NCBI RefSeq assembly: GCF_000012985.1
Contig: NC_007645.1
Coordinates: 6,164,001 to 6,228,000, forward strand
Source: Hahella chejuensis KCTC 2396
GTDB taxonomy: Bacteria > Pseudomonadota > Gammaproteobacteria > Pseudomonadales > Oleiphilaceae
Reading direction: 5' to 3'
Length of the DNA stretch: 64,000 bases
The position numbers and the translations under genes were made by a program. Below are positions 22,087 through 30,639 of this stretch, one piece after another; position 1 is the stretch's first letter, and the number at the start of each line of letters is the position of its first letter. The notes beneath the pieces were generated by a model. It had not been told where the DNA came from. It worked only from the letters and a program-made list of their open reading frames with translations, and searched no databases.

Positions 22087-22591
22087 TCTGCGTTTATTTT
22101 CATGGCGCGGAAAGCCTGCGCGACGACAAGATGCGGGAGACAGGACCTGGCATGCCCAGGCCCTGTCGTTGCAAACAAATAGAAGGAAGCTATTTGAGGA
22201 TTAAAAAAGCCTGTCAATGTAGTTTACTGGCCGCAGTTTAGAAAAAAGACCCCAAATCCCTTTGGGTTAAGCGCTGTTCCGTGCGCGCAAGGACATCAAC
22301 TCAGTGGGGGTGAGACATCCCTATCTCTTACGCCTTCCATTACCACATAGACAGCACAGCGGCAGTGGCTTCCCTGCGATGAAACGATCACGCCTTTGAC
22401 CAGCGCCGCTTTACAAGAGACATATTACGCAGCGGAGCGACAGAGGCTGTCGTCATACAAATTTTTTTGAAAAATTCTGTGTAATCAGACCACTCAGTTT
22501 GACCGCCATTGATAACAGGCGTTACCATGCCGCCTCTCTTCATGGAGCCGGACGGGACTCGAAAGCCGTTTACACTTCATAGGAGAAAAAC
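22087..22591. other. 505-nt intergenic region after the prodigiosin operon
   Basis: It contains two-hairpin repeat copy 2 and then ~380 nt with no convincing gene. I see no RNA family or clear operator. The stretch around 22290-22330 (GGGGGTGAGACATCCC) could fold locally. An AT-rich segment at 22465-22490 may hold the promoter of the RNA-ligase gene. Confidence 0.5.
22131..22205 (+). repeat. Two-hairpin dispersed repeat, copy 2 (3' end truncated)
   Basis: It begins with GCGGGAGACAGG, then the diverged first hairpin CCTGGCATGCCCAGG and CCCTGTCGTTGCA, then ACAAATAG-AAGGAAG-CTATTTG. The terminal GTCTGCCTGATTAATAG part is replaced by AGGATTAA. It lies just downstream of pigN and may form the 3' end of the operon mRNA. 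Confidence 0.75.
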
Positions 22592-23209
22592 ATGAAAAAG
22601 ATCAAGACGTTATTCGTCATCGATCGCCATAGTCACCTGGCGACGGAGCAAGCCGTTCCAGAATCCGCCTGGGTGTTGCAAGGCATGGGGCTCGCCACCG
22701 AGAAATTCGACGGCAGCGCCTGTCTGTTCAGAGCAGGCCGTTTGTGGAAACGTTACGACCGCAAACTGCGCAAGCCGTTCGCCGCGAAGCTCCGCGCCGG
22801 GCGTCTCGCAACTCTGGAGCACGCCATGTTCAAATCAGCCCCGGATGGATTTACTCCTTGCGAGGCGGAGCCTGACGCCATTACCGGTCACTGGCCCGGC
22901 TGGCTGCCGGTTTCCAAGGCCAGCCCGGAAGATCGCTGGCATTGCGAAGCCCTTGAACAGGCCGCCGACACACTGATCGAAGGCCAGACCTACGAGCTGG
23001 TCGGCCCGAAAGTTCAGGGTAACCGCTACCAGCTGCAGCGCCATGCGCTGTGGGCCCATGGCGGCAAGATCCTGACGCCGCCGGAGCGCCTGGACTTCCA
23101 CTCTCTGCGCGACTGGATGGCGGCGCAAAGCATGGAAGGCGTCGTGTGGCATGCGCCGGATGGACGTATGGCCAAACTAAGGCGAAAAGATTTCGGTTTT
23201 TCATGGTGA
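22592..23209 (+). CDS. RNA ligase-like covalent nucleotidyltransferase
   Basis: This 205-residue protein carries the ordered motifs of the ATP-dependent RNA ligase/capping-enzyme superfamily: motif I ATEKFDGSACLF with candidate AMP-accepting Lys38 (KxDG), a central YELVGPKVQGNRYQ, motif IV MEGVVWH and motif V MAKLRRKDFG. It resembles small bacterial RNA ligases grouped as DUF5565/RNA ligase 1. It is monocistronic, with a strong AGGAG site and a terminator immediately after. No RtcB, PNKP or toxin partner is adjacent, so its substrate (nicked tRNA or other RNA) cannot be deduced. Confidence 0.8.
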   Translation: MKKIKTLFVIDRHSHLATEQAVPESAWVLQGMGLATEKFDGSACLFRAGRLWKRYDRKLRKPFAAKLRAGRLATLEHAMFKSAPDGFTPCEAEPDAITGHWPGWLPVSKASPEDRWHCEALEQAADTLIEGQTYELVGPKVQGNRYQLQRHALWAHGGKILTPPERLDFHSLRDWMAAQSMEGVVWHAPDGRMAKLRRKDFGFSW

Positions 23210-23215
23210 ATACTG

Positions 23216-23245
23216 GCCTGGGATTCTTCCCGGGCTTTTATTTTC
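23216..23245 (+). terminator. Rho-independent terminator after the RNA ligase gene
   Basis: GCCTGGGA and TCCCGGGC form an 8-bp stem with one G-T pair and a 4-nt loop, followed by TTTTATTTT. It begins a few bases after the stop codon. Confidence 0.8.
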
Positions 23246-23447
23246 CCCTCTCATCTCCCACTCTAATCACTATATCCGCCAGCCCGCAGCCACTAACTTT
23301 CGGTTTTAAAAACACTTTTTTATCCACGCTAAAAAAACATTATTACCCGGATAATATTGACTTCATTTTTTACCCCGGTATTATTGGCGGCGTATTTTCA
23401 GGATAGCGGTGGTCACTGCTATCCGAGCGAGCACAGGAGTGAAACAC

Positions 23448-24059
23448 ATGAGCGTAAAAGAAACTCAGAGCTATACCGGCTTTCACGGCCACCAACTTTT
23501 CGCCGCCGGCGACTTGCCTGACGTGGCCTTAAAGGCCAAGGCTTTATTGGAGCAGGACACAAACGCCCCCGTCGCTATCTACGACAACGCGACCGGCAGG
23601 ATCGTGGATATCGATTATCGCGGAACGGCTGAGGAGGTTATCGCCAGAATCGCAGCACGCAGCGAAGATGGAGCTCCCAAGCCTAAAGCCGGGCCTGGAC
23701 GTCCCAAACTGGGAGTGGTGTCGCGTGAAGTCACGCTGCTGCCCCGGCACTGGGACTGGTTGAGAGCGCAACCCGGCGGCGCATCGGTGGCGCTGCGCAA
23801 ACTGGTCGAAGCGGCCAGACGCGACAATGTGGATATCGACAAATCCCGCCTGGCGCTTGAAGCCGTGTATCGATTCATGTCCACCGTCGCCGGCGACTTC
23901 CCTGGTTTTGAAGAAGCCTGTCGCGCCTTCTTCGCCAAAGACTATGAGACGTTTGACGACATGATTTCGCTATGGCCTGACGATATTCAGGACCATATCC
24001 GGCATCAGACGGAGAACGCATTGCAAATGCAGAAAAAAGCGGAGGCTCAGCAGGACTGA
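23448..24059 (+). CDS. DUF2239 family protein
   Basis: This 203-residue cytoplasmic protein matches the DUF2239 pattern: an N-terminal domain (SYTGFHGHQLFAAGDL, YDNATGRIVDIDYRG), a linker GRPKLGVVSREVTLLPRHWDWL and a C-terminal helical part with FFAKDYETFDDM. The middle resembles a ribbon-helix-helix-like segment (LLPRHWDWLRAQPGGASVALRKLV), so DNA binding is possible but unproven. The start was moved to the ATG after AGGAG; the in-frame codon 13 residues upstream has no ribosome site. No function is established for the family. Confidence 0.8.
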   Translation: MSVKETQSYTGFHGHQLFAAGDLPDVALKAKALLEQDTNAPVAIYDNATGRIVDIDYRGTAEEVIARIAARSEDGAPKPKAGPGRPKLGVVSREVTLLPRHWDWLRAQPGGASVALRKLVEAARRDNVDIDKSRLALEAVYRFMSTVAGDFPGFEEACRAFFAKDYETFDDMISLWPDDIQDHIRHQTENALQMQKKAEAQQD

Positions 24060-24078
24060 ATTCCGTCCGCCCCCAGCA

Positions 24079-24108
24079 CTGCGCAGGCCCGGCAAGGGCC
24101 TGCCGCAG
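24079..24108. terminator. Hairpin between convergent genes
   Basis: GCAGGCCC-GGCAA-GGGCCTGC, with outer CTGC/GCAG pairing, lies in the 66-nt gap between the DUF2239 gene and the outer-membrane protein gene on the other strand. It could act in both directions, although no long T-run is present. Confidence 0.6.
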
Positions 24109-24125
24109 CCAGTCTCTACCGCATC

Positions 24126-24821
24126 TTAGAACTGATACGTCACCGCCACGGACAAGAACCCCTGCGCGCCGCCCAGATCGTCTTCAATATCGCGACGTTC
24201 GCGCTCCAGATTACTGGTAGACAGAACGCCACCGGGATCTCTGGCGCTTAACTTCACATCCGGATCGCTTAACGGCGCCATCACCCCAAATTCAGCCTGG
24301 AAAGACAAACCGGACTCGCTGCGGATGCGATTTCCCCACCCCAGGCTCAGATAAGGCGCCCAGGAGGACTGATCGATTTCCGCATCCAGACGCACATTAT
24401 CGCTACTGCTGACGTGTGCGCCGCCGACGTTGAAAGACTGCCCTGACTTGGTCGTCCCCTTGATATCGTGATCAAAATAAACCAGACCGCCGGAAAAGAA
24501 GATGTTATCCACATACTTACCGGAGAACGGATACCAGTCCACACCGCCCGTCAGCGTCCCGGTGCGGAAATCCGCTTTGTATTTGGTTCCGCTCAGCTCA
24601 AGATCATCGACGTCATCCACATCAATTCCGCCGAAGGTGAATCGCAGCTGCAGTTGATCCTCATCCACCAGACTCCAGTCCGTCCGTTTGGCGGCGGTGA
24701 CGCCAACGCCCTGCGTCCCCAACATGCCGCCAACAGAGTAGTCCGCCGCCTGCGCCGAAGTCGCGTAAGCCGCCGCAAGAATAAGTGTCGCCCCCAGGCG
24801 AACGATAGAATTGTCAGCCAT
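24126..24821 (-). CDS. Outer-membrane beta-barrel protein
   Basis: This 231-residue precursor has a signal peptide (residues 1-25, ending ATSAQA|AD) and a C-terminal ...SVAVTYQF strand ending in Phe, as expected for Bam-assembled barrels. Alternating hydrophobic segments fit an 8-strand barrel (YFDHDIKGTTKSG, WAPYLSLGWGN, GFLSVAVTYQF). It resembles the OmpW/ornithine-uptake-like small barrel group, but I cannot name the exact family. It lies 205 nt downstream of the two-component genes on the same strand and could be their target or only a neighbour. Confidence 0.75.
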   Translation of the reverse strand: MADNSIVRLGATLILAAAYATSAQAADYSVGGMLGTQGVGVTAAKRTDWSLVDEDQLQLRFTFGGIDVDDVDDLELSGTKYKADFRTGTLTGGVDWYPFSGKYVDNIFFSGGLVYFDHDIKGTTKSGQSFNVGGAHVSSSDNVRLDAEIDQSSWAPYLSLGWGNRIRSESGLSFQAEFGVMAPLSDPDVKLSARDPGGVLSTSNLERERRDIEDDLGGAQGFLSVAVTYQF

Positions 24822-25026
24822 TGCCCGGCCTCCCTCTTTTTCAAATATTTAAATCTAACTTCACAAAAGGAAAGGTGATCTTAAGAGGCCAAACGAAAAA
24901 GGTATGTGGCTGATTTGGGACAGAATGTGACGCCAAACCCGCGCGCGTGACCAGAGTGCTTCATCAAGGACAAGCGACGGATTTGGGGAACAGAACAAGC
25001 GAGGGGAACTGAGTAAAAGCGCTCTT

Positions 25027-26631
25027 CTAACCGGCGGTGGGCCCGTGAGCCGGCCAGGAAATTTCAATCGCGGCGCCCCCCAATGAAGAGTCGCCGACGG
25101 TGACGTCGCCCTGGTGCCATTGCGCGATCTGGCTGACGATCGCCAGCCCGAGGCCATGTCCGCCGGATGAGGCGCGTTCGACGTTGCCCAGTTGGGCGAA
25201 GGGCTGCAGGATCGTCTCCCGATCCTCCTGAGGAATGCCCGGTCCGTCATCCTCCACCTGCAAGCGGCAGAGCGCGCCGTCGCGACGCAGGCTGACCCGT
25301 ACGCGGGATTGCGCATAGCGGGAGGCGTTATCCAGCAGGTTATGCAGCACTCGACCCATGGCGCGGGAGTCCGCCCATATGCGGGCGCCGCGCAGACTAT
25401 CGTCACAGACAAACTCACACACCAACTCACTGCGCTCCGGCTGATGTAAGTCCACTTCTTCCTCCACCAGGGACGCCAGATCAATCTCGCTGAAATGATT
25501 GATGTCGATGGCGCGGCTGTATCGGGAATGGGTGAGTAATTGATTGATCAGGTAATCCAGCGAATCAATGCTGGCGTGGATGCTTTTGCGATAGCGCTCC
25601 TGCTCTTCCGCCGTGCAGTCTTCCGACTCCAGAATTTCCACCGCGAAACGCAGGCGCGCCAACGGAGTGCGGAGATCATGGGCGACGGCGTTGGTCAGCT
25701 GTTGATGAGAACGCACCAGCTTCTGGATACTGTCCGCCATGGCGTTGAACGATTGCCCCAAACGGGCGGCGACAGAACCTTTACGCAGCGTCACGCGGTG
25801 CTCCAGCCGGCCCTGTCCAAACTCCGACGCCGTACGGTCAAGGCGTTTGAGATCACGCCATAGAGGCGTCAACCAGGATAATAACCCCAGGGAGGTGGCT
25901 AACAGCATGGCGGTGAACACGGTCACCAAATAAGAGAGAGCCACCCCGCCGGGCGAAGGCGTCGGCCCCGCCGTCAGGACTTTATCGCTATCGCCAATAC
26001 GATAGTAAAACAAGGATTCATCGTCCTCTGTATTGGTCCACGCATAGCCTTTCGTCATCAGCGCTTCTTTTTTGTCAGCCGATATATCCAGCTCCGTTAG
26101 CGCCAGCATATCCAGCGGAAAACGAAACTCCGCCTGCAATTGCGTCAGTAACTGCAGCCATTGCGCTTCCGGCGTTTCCGCAAAAAGGTCGCCCAACAGA
26201 AACAGTGTGCCTTTGGCGCTGCGCAACGTCTCTTCGTCATCCGTTTCATCCAGCACCATTTCAACCACCCAGTCGCTGTCGCCGACCCTGCGCCAAAGCA
26301 CGTCAGTATCCGCCTCCGAATAGACATAACCGCCTTCTCGCAAGGTATCGGCATACTGCGTTTGCGTGAGTAATTCCGCCAAAGGCGTCAGCCGCAATCG
26401 ATAGCCGAAATGGTTATCCAACGACGCCACTCTGTCCTGCCAGGCGCTCTGCGGCCGCTCCGTCAAATCGCGATCAATCAGGAAAAATGTGCCGTTATAG
26501 GTGTTAACGAAGTAATTGAGGAGAATGCGGTTTTTAATGTAATGAACAGGGTTGTAAGACTCCGCCGTCAACAGCAGCCCTACCGGCAATACAATGACGA
26601 TCACCAAACGCAGCAGTGTTCTCAACATCAT
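25027..26631 (-). CDS. Sensor histidine kinase (RstB-like architecture)
   Basis: This 534-residue inner-membrane kinase has an N-terminal helix (residues ~5-25), a periplasmic sensor region of ~190 residues, a second membrane helix (LVTVFTAMLLATSLGLLSWL), a HAMP segment, the phospho-acceptor motif NAVAHDLRTPLARLRF and HATPase boxes (LLDNASRYA, DDGPGIPQEDRE, GGHGLGLAIV). The layout fits the RstB/CpxA class. The ATG two bases after the regulator stop is preferred over an overlapping TTG because GGGGG lies ~8 nt upstream. It is co-transcribed with the response regulator; the signal is unknown. Confidence 0.88.
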   Translation of the reverse strand: MMLRTLLRLVIVIVLPVGLLLTAESYNPVHYIKNRILLNYFVNTYNGTFFLIDRDLTERPQSAWQDRVASLDNHFGYRLRLTPLAELLTQTQYADTLREGGYVYSEADTDVLWRRVGDSDWVVEMVLDETDDEETLRSAKGTLFLLGDLFAETPEAQWLQLLTQLQAEFRFPLDMLALTELDISADKKEALMTKGYAWTNTEDDESLFYYRIGDSDKVLTAGPTPSPGGVALSYLVTVFTAMLLATSLGLLSWLTPLWRDLKRLDRTASEFGQGRLEHRVTLRKGSVAARLGQSFNAMADSIQKLVRSHQQLTNAVAHDLRTPLARLRFAVEILESEDCTAEEQERYRKSIHASIDSLDYLINQLLTHSRYSRAIDINHFSEIDLASLVEEEVDLHQPERSELVCEFVCDDSLRGARIWADSRAMGRVLHNLLDNASRYAQSRVRVSLRRDGALCRLQVEDDGPGIPQEDRETILQPFAQLGNVERASSGGHGLGLAIVSQIAQWHQGDVTVGDSSLGGAAIEISWPAHGPTAG

Positions 26632-26633
26632 CT

Positions 26634-27392
26634 TCAACGGCCCCCAGCCAGGTCAGGGTCAGTGCAGAGTTGATAGCCTTTGCCCCGAATCGTTTTGATG
26701 ATGTCCTGCCCTGCCCCGCCGTCCTGCAGCTTCTTGCGCAGACGGGAGATGCGCCGGTCTATGGAACGGTCCAAGCCGTCGTAATCAAAACCGCGTAATT
26801 CCTGAATGATAAAATCGCGATCGACCACTTCGCCCAGTGATCTCGCCAGCAACAATAACAGCTCGAATTCCGCCGTGGTGAGCTCTACCGAGCGCGCGCC
26901 CAGTCTGACCACGCGGTTGCGCAAGTCGATCGTCAATGCCCCGGCGCTGATCACACTGCTATCCTGAATCGTCGCCGCGACGCCCTCACCGCGGCCTGTG
27001 TGCTCCAGCCGTCGCAACAGCGCGCGAATGCGACTCAGCAATAAACGCGGCTGCACCGGTTTCACGATATAATCGTCCGCGCCGAGCTCCAGTCCCAGCA
27101 TTTGGTCCATATCCTCATCCAGCGCCGTCAGCATGAGAATAAACCCGTTATAATCCAGCCGCGCCTGCCGACATACGTCCATGCCCGACAGCCCGGGCAG
27201 CATCACGTCCAGAATCACCAGCGCCGGGCGTTGCGTCAGAATCTCCCGCACCGCATCCAGCCCGTTGGCGACCACCGCCACCTGAAAACCATTTTTGGTC
27301 AGATAATCCTGAATCAAGGAAGCCAGCTCCTGGTCATCCTCCACCAGCAGCAAGCGATGATTGTGAGCGCAGTTCGAAAATACGGGTGTCAT
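26634..27392 (-). CDS. OmpR-family response regulator
   Basis: This 252-residue regulator has an N-terminal receiver domain (acidic pocket EDD near residue 18, phospho-acceptor Asp in LVILDVMLPGLSG, conserved Lys in YIVKPVQP) and a C-terminal winged-helix DNA-binding domain (ELTTAEFELLLLLARSLGEVV, RSIDRRISRLRKKL). It is the first gene of the pair with the kinase and is closest to RstA-type regulators. The upstream 383-nt gap contains a dispersed repeat and no other gene. Confidence 0.9.
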   Translation of the reverse strand: MTPVFSNCAHNHRLLLVEDDQELASLIQDYLTKNGFQVAVVANGLDAVREILTQRPALVILDVMLPGLSGMDVCRQARLDYNGFILMLTALDEDMDQMLGLELGADDYIVKPVQPRLLLSRIRALLRRLEHTGRGEGVAATIQDSSVISAGALTIDLRNRVVRLGARSVELTTAEFELLLLLARSLGEVVDRDFIIQELRGFDYDGLDRSIDRRISRLRKKLQDGGAGQDIIKTIRGKGYQLCTDPDLAGGR

Positions 27393-27775
27393 GATGGGAG
27401 AGCGTCGCCTTAACCAACGGGATCAGGGGAAATTCGCTCAGTGTAGGAAAAAATACGAAGGGAGAATACCTGCCTGTGTAGCAGGTTTGTGACAGTTTGG
27501 GACAGCCAAGCGCATGCGCGTCGGCTAGCCGCGGGAGACAGGGCCTGACCTGTGCAGGCCCTGTCGTTGCAGACAAATAGAAGGAAGCCATTTGCCTGCC
27601 TGATTAATAGTAAGACGGCGCCTTGCTGTACAAAAAAACGTCTACTAGGCTTCTGTATACAGTCCGCCCCTGCAAGCGGACCTGTTTTGCTGTTGAGTAT
27701 TCAAGCTGCATACCTTCCTAACCGGCGCCCCACGCCCCAGGTATGCGCGTACAAGGATCAAACAAGGAGCCGCTT
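27393..27775. other. 383-nt divergent intergenic region
   Basis: It separates the response regulator (-) from the first tail-collar gene (+). It holds two-hairpin repeat copy 3 and a separate GTCCGC/GCGGAC hairpin at 27662-27681. It should contain promoters for both directions, but I cannot assign -35/-10 boxes with confidence. Confidence 0.5.
27529..27612 (+). repeat. Two-hairpin dispersed repeat, copy 3 (full length)
   Basis: The order is CCGCGGGAGA, hairpin CAGGGCCTG/CAGGCCCTG, TCGTTGCA, arms GACAAATAG and CATTTGCC around AAGGAAGC, then TGCCTGATTAATAG. It is nearly identical in its first 60 bases to the copy at 44659. Confidence 0.85.
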
Positions 27776-28301
27776 ATGGAACCCTATCTTGGACAGATCA
27801 GCATGATGGCTTTTAACTTCCCCCCCCAAAGACTGGGCTTTTTGCAGTGGAGATCTCCAGCAAATCAGCCAAAACCCAGCGCTCTTCGCCCTAATCAATA
27901 CCTATTATGGAGGGGATGGCAGGACGACCTACGCTTTACCTGACTTGAGAGGCCGAGCGCCGGTACACATGGGCCGGTTATCTCAATACACATATACCCT
28001 GGGACAGAAAGAAGGGACGGAGACCGTAACCTTAACTGAAAGCACATTACCCAGGCATACTCACACTGTTTACGCCTCATCGGAAGACGCCGATAAAGGA
28101 GGCCCCAATGACCAGCGCATATTGGCCGCCACTCCTGATATCTACCGTCCGCTCACAAATCCTGTCCCCATGAATTCTAATGCTGTCGGCATGACTGGCG
28201 GTAACAGTAGCGGAGGTACAACGCCTTTCCCAAACATGCAACCTTCACTGGCGATAAACTTCTGTATTGCTATTTCAGGCTACTTTCCCCCGCGCAACTA
28301 A
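27776..28301 (+). pseudogene. Phage-tail-collar-domain protein, frameshifted in a C8 tract
   Basis: Reading from an ATG with AAGGAGC upstream gives MEPYLGQISMMAFNFPP and then loses homology after a run of eight C. Removing one C restores a continuous ~174-residue protein (..DWAFCSGDLQQISQNPALF.. to ..AINFCIAISGYFPPRN) that matches its three downstream paralogues at the Y-YGGDGRTT, LPDLRGRAP and PRHTHT positions. So this is either a real frameshift, a phase-variable gene switched off in this isolate, or a sequencing error in the homopolymer. The intact product would be an Mdp-like tail-collar (PF07484-type) protein. Confidence 0.8.
27820..27827 (+). repeat. Homopolymer C8 tract inside the frameshifted tail-collar gene
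   Basis: Eight consecutive C follow AACTT. Seven C would keep the collar-protein frame, so slippage by one base would turn the gene on. Confidence 0.8.
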
Positions 28302-28417
28302 AGAGGATTTACAGGAATGCCTACTTTATCGACTAGCTCGATTAGTACCAACCATATTCCTCAACGTCGAACTTTACTCATGACCCAAGCGCGTCTTCAG
28401 AAACGGAGGTCACAAGC

Positions 28418-28948
28418 ATGTCATTGCCTTTCATTGCCGAAATAAGAATTTTTGGGTTCAACTACCCTCCCCGCAGTTGGTCATTTTGTAGTGGGCAAAT
28501 CATCCCTATCGATGAAAACCAAGCCCTTTTCGCCTTGATAGGCTCCATTTACGGCGGCGACGCCAGGGTGACAATGGGGCTTCCCAATCTTCAAGGGCGC
28601 AGCCCTCTTCACACAGGTAAAGGCCCAGGCCTCACTGAGCGCCAGTTAGCAGATTATGGTGGATTGCCGGAGGTTGAGCTTGCAGCAGCACAGATACCTC
28701 CTCATACACACACCTTATCCGCAGCTAAGCAAGCAGGAACAACTTCAGAGCCCACTGGCCAGCTGTTCGCCTATCAGGCCGGGGACGTACAACCTGACTA
28801 CAAACAGCCGCCACTTGGGGATCTGCAGGCGATGTCTCCAGGAATGTTGGCGTACGCAGGCCAGAGTTCAATGGTTGAAAATCGCCAGCCTTTTTTGGGA
28901 CTTTCATTCTGCATAGCCTTAGATGGAATTTTTCCACCGCGAAACTAG
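28418..28948 (+). CDS. Phage-tail-collar-domain protein (Mdp-like)
   Basis: This 176-residue protein is built on the tail-collar repeat: N-terminal IAEIRIFGFNYPPRSWSFCSGQ, then IDENQALFALIGSIYGGD, GLPNLQGRSPLH, IPPHTHTL and the C-terminal FCIALDGIFPPRN. Homologues include the microcystin-dependent protein MdpB and phage short-tail-fibre collars. There is no signal peptide. It has a GGAGG ribosome site and is the second of four tandem paralogues; it is most similar to the fourth. Function outside phage is not established. Confidence 0.85.
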   Translation: MSLPFIAEIRIFGFNYPPRSWSFCSGQIIPIDENQALFALIGSIYGGDARVTMGLPNLQGRSPLHTGKGPGLTERQLADYGGLPEVELAAAQIPPHTHTLSAAKQAGTTSEPTGQLFAYQAGDVQPDYKQPPLGDLQAMSPGMLAYAGQSSMVENRQPFLGLSFCIALDGIFPPRN

Positions 28949-29025
28949 AGGCCCAGCATCTTTCGTCATAGGTATTTCGCATACGTCGATACAGAGACCG
29001 CCGCGGCGGACAAGGAGAGGAAAAA

Positions 29026-29565
29026 ATGGCAGATTCATATATTGGTGAGATACGTATTTTCGCAGCTACTTTCGCACCACGTAACTGGAGCTTTTGCGAT
29101 GGACAGGTATTGGCGGCCTCGCAGCAGGCCGCTTTATTTAGCTTACTGGGAAGTTTTTATGGGGGGGATGGAAGGACCACATTCGCCCTACCGGATATGC
29201 GTGGCCGTCTTCCTTTGCACTTTGGACAAGGGCCTGGACTAACCCCCTACGCTATTGGAGCCAGAGTCGGCGTGGAATCCGTTACTGTGACGATGGAAAA
29301 CATGCCGCCGCACACCCACACGCTTATGGCGTCGAATGACGCCGTCACTGTTGATGTCTCTCCCTCAAATCAAGTGACCGGCGTTACTGACCCCGCAGCT
29401 CCGTTTTACACGACGACAGGCAATATAACGCCTCTGGCGTCAGAGGCAGTGGGATACGCAGGAGGCGCTCAAAATCAACAAACCTCCCCACACTCCATCA
29501 TGATGCCCTATTTAGCGTTGAACTTTATAATCTCGTTAAAGGGCGTATATCCAAGTCGCAACTAA
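29026..29565 (+). CDS. Phage-tail-collar-domain protein (Mdp-like)
   Basis: This 179-residue paralogue carries the collar signatures ADSYIGEIRIFAATFAPRNW, SFCDGQVL, LFSLLGSFYGGDGRTTFALPDMRGRLPLH, MPPHTHTLMAS and C-terminal NFIISLKGVYPSRN. The HTHT histidines match the metal-binding collar motif seen in phage fibres. It has a strong AAGGAGAGG ribosome site and no secretion signal. Its central insert differs from the second and fourth copies, so the copies are old duplications rather than recent ones. Confidence 0.85.
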   Translation: MADSYIGEIRIFAATFAPRNWSFCDGQVLAASQQAALFSLLGSFYGGDGRTTFALPDMRGRLPLHFGQGPGLTPYAIGARVGVESVTVTMENMPPHTHTLMASNDAVTVDVSPSNQVTGVTDPAAPFYTTTGNITPLASEAVGYAGGAQNQQTSPHSIMMPYLALNFIISLKGVYPSRN

Positions 29566-29583
29566 CCAAAGGAGTGTGGAGTT

Positions 29584-30114
29584 ATGTCCGAACCATTTAT
29601 CGCAGAAGTCCGCATATTCTCGTTTGATTTCCCTCCTGCAAGTTGGGCGTATTGTGACGGACAATTGTACGCTATAGGTCAAAACCCAGCTTTATTCTCT
29701 CTTATTGGAACCCTCTACGGAGGCGATGGAAGAACGACTATGGGCTTACCTAATCTTCAATGCCGAAGCCCGTTGCACGCTGGGACAGGCTTAGGCCTGA
29801 CGCCTCGCCCTTTATCCAGCCTTGGAGGAACTCCCTACACAGTGCTTGATGAGATACAAATCCCCCCCCACACACATGCCCTCAAGGCAGTTGCTTCCCG
29901 CGGGACAACCCCTGAGCCGCAGAATCAGCTATTCGCCTATCAAGGGGGCGACCCTCAGCCTGATTACAAGCAATCTCCATTGGGCGATCTCGTGCCGATG
30001 CATCCTCAAATGCTGGCCAATACGGGCAATAGCGGTGCGCTCGATAATCGGCAACCCTTTTTGACTCTCTCTTTCTGTATCGCGCTTGACGGTATTTATC
30101 CACCAAGAAACTAA
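29584..30114 (+). CDS. Phage-tail-collar-domain protein (Mdp-like)
   Basis: This 176-residue fourth paralogue begins SEPFIAEVRIFSFDFPPASWAYCDGQ and ends LSFCIALDGIYPPRN, with QNPALFSLIGTLYGGDGRTTMGLPNLQ and IPPHTHALKA between. Its closest relative here is the copy at 28418 (shared GDxQPDYKQxPLGDL). It starts 18 nt after the previous gene with AAGGAGTGTGGAG, so they form one operon. A hairpin follows its stop. Confidence 0.85.
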   Translation: MSEPFIAEVRIFSFDFPPASWAYCDGQLYAIGQNPALFSLIGTLYGGDGRTTMGLPNLQCRSPLHAGTGLGLTPRPLSSLGGTPYTVLDEIQIPPHTHALKAVASRGTTPEPQNQLFAYQGGDPQPDYKQSPLGDLVPMHPQMLANTGNSGALDNRQPFLTLSFCIALDGIYPPRN

Positions 30115-30128
30115 AAGCCGAACCAGAT

Positions 30129-30147
30129 AAGGGCGCTATGCGCCCTT
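30129..30147 (+). terminator. Hairpin ending the tail-collar operon
   Basis: AAGGGCGC-TAT-GCGCCCTT is a perfect 8-bp stem starting 15 nt after the last collar gene. It is followed by CATTAAAT rather than a clean T-run. Confidence 0.6.
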
Positions 30148-30187
30148 CATTAAATCACTCACCAAAAGCCAGGCTGGATAACCGCTA

Positions 30188-30487
30188 TCAATTACCCACT
30201 TTGTAACTGAATACCGACTCATACAAATAGCAGTCGTCTTTTTCCGCGACGGGTACGATAAAGATATCGTGCGCTCCACAATTATCGTTTTTAACCGCGC
30301 AGGTTTGTTGCGGCATCAGGCCTTTGTCTTTTCCCGCTTTAAATATCACCGAGAAGCTTTCAAAGCCGCCTCCCAGCTCTTTTTTATCCGACACTTCCAC
30401 CAGCGTTAACTCTAAAGGCGGCTGGCTGGAATCATAAGTCGCGTAGAAAGTTTTATCTTGATTGGATTGAAACTGGTCGTGGGTAAA
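30188..30487 (-). CDS. DUF6916-like small protein
   Basis: This 99-residue protein (MFTHDQFQSNQDKTFYAT..) has the FxVIFKAGKDKGLMPQQT and DIFIVPV-ExDxxxYESVF pattern of the DUF6916 group of single-domain beta-rich proteins that I associate with tail-collar gene sets. The start is the ATG 6 nt after AGGGAG; longer starts overlap or lack that site. It faces the collar operon convergently. There is no signal peptide or catalytic motif, and its role is unknown. Confidence 0.65.
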   Translation of the reverse strand, partial: FTHDQFQSNQDKTFYATYDSSQPPLELTLVEVSDKKELGGGFESFSVIFKAGKDKGLMPQQTCAVKNDNCGAHDIFIVPVAEKDDCYLYESVFSYKVGN

Positions 30488-30639
30488 CATCGGCATCTCC
30501 CTGCTGTGTTCTATTGAGGTATAACCAGATTGCAGGCGCAGATTAATGCGCACGCCAACTAAGTATAGACAAACTAATGAAAGCCGGGCCGACGCAATAC
30601 ACTCCTCGTTAGAGAAAGCCCTGCGCGGACGGACTTAAC

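Noticed and set aside
27776-30114. Tail-collar genes as part of a prophage
   Set aside because: No capsid, terminase, portal, tape-measure, integrase or lysis gene is present on either side. Tandem Mdp-like genes are known outside prophages.
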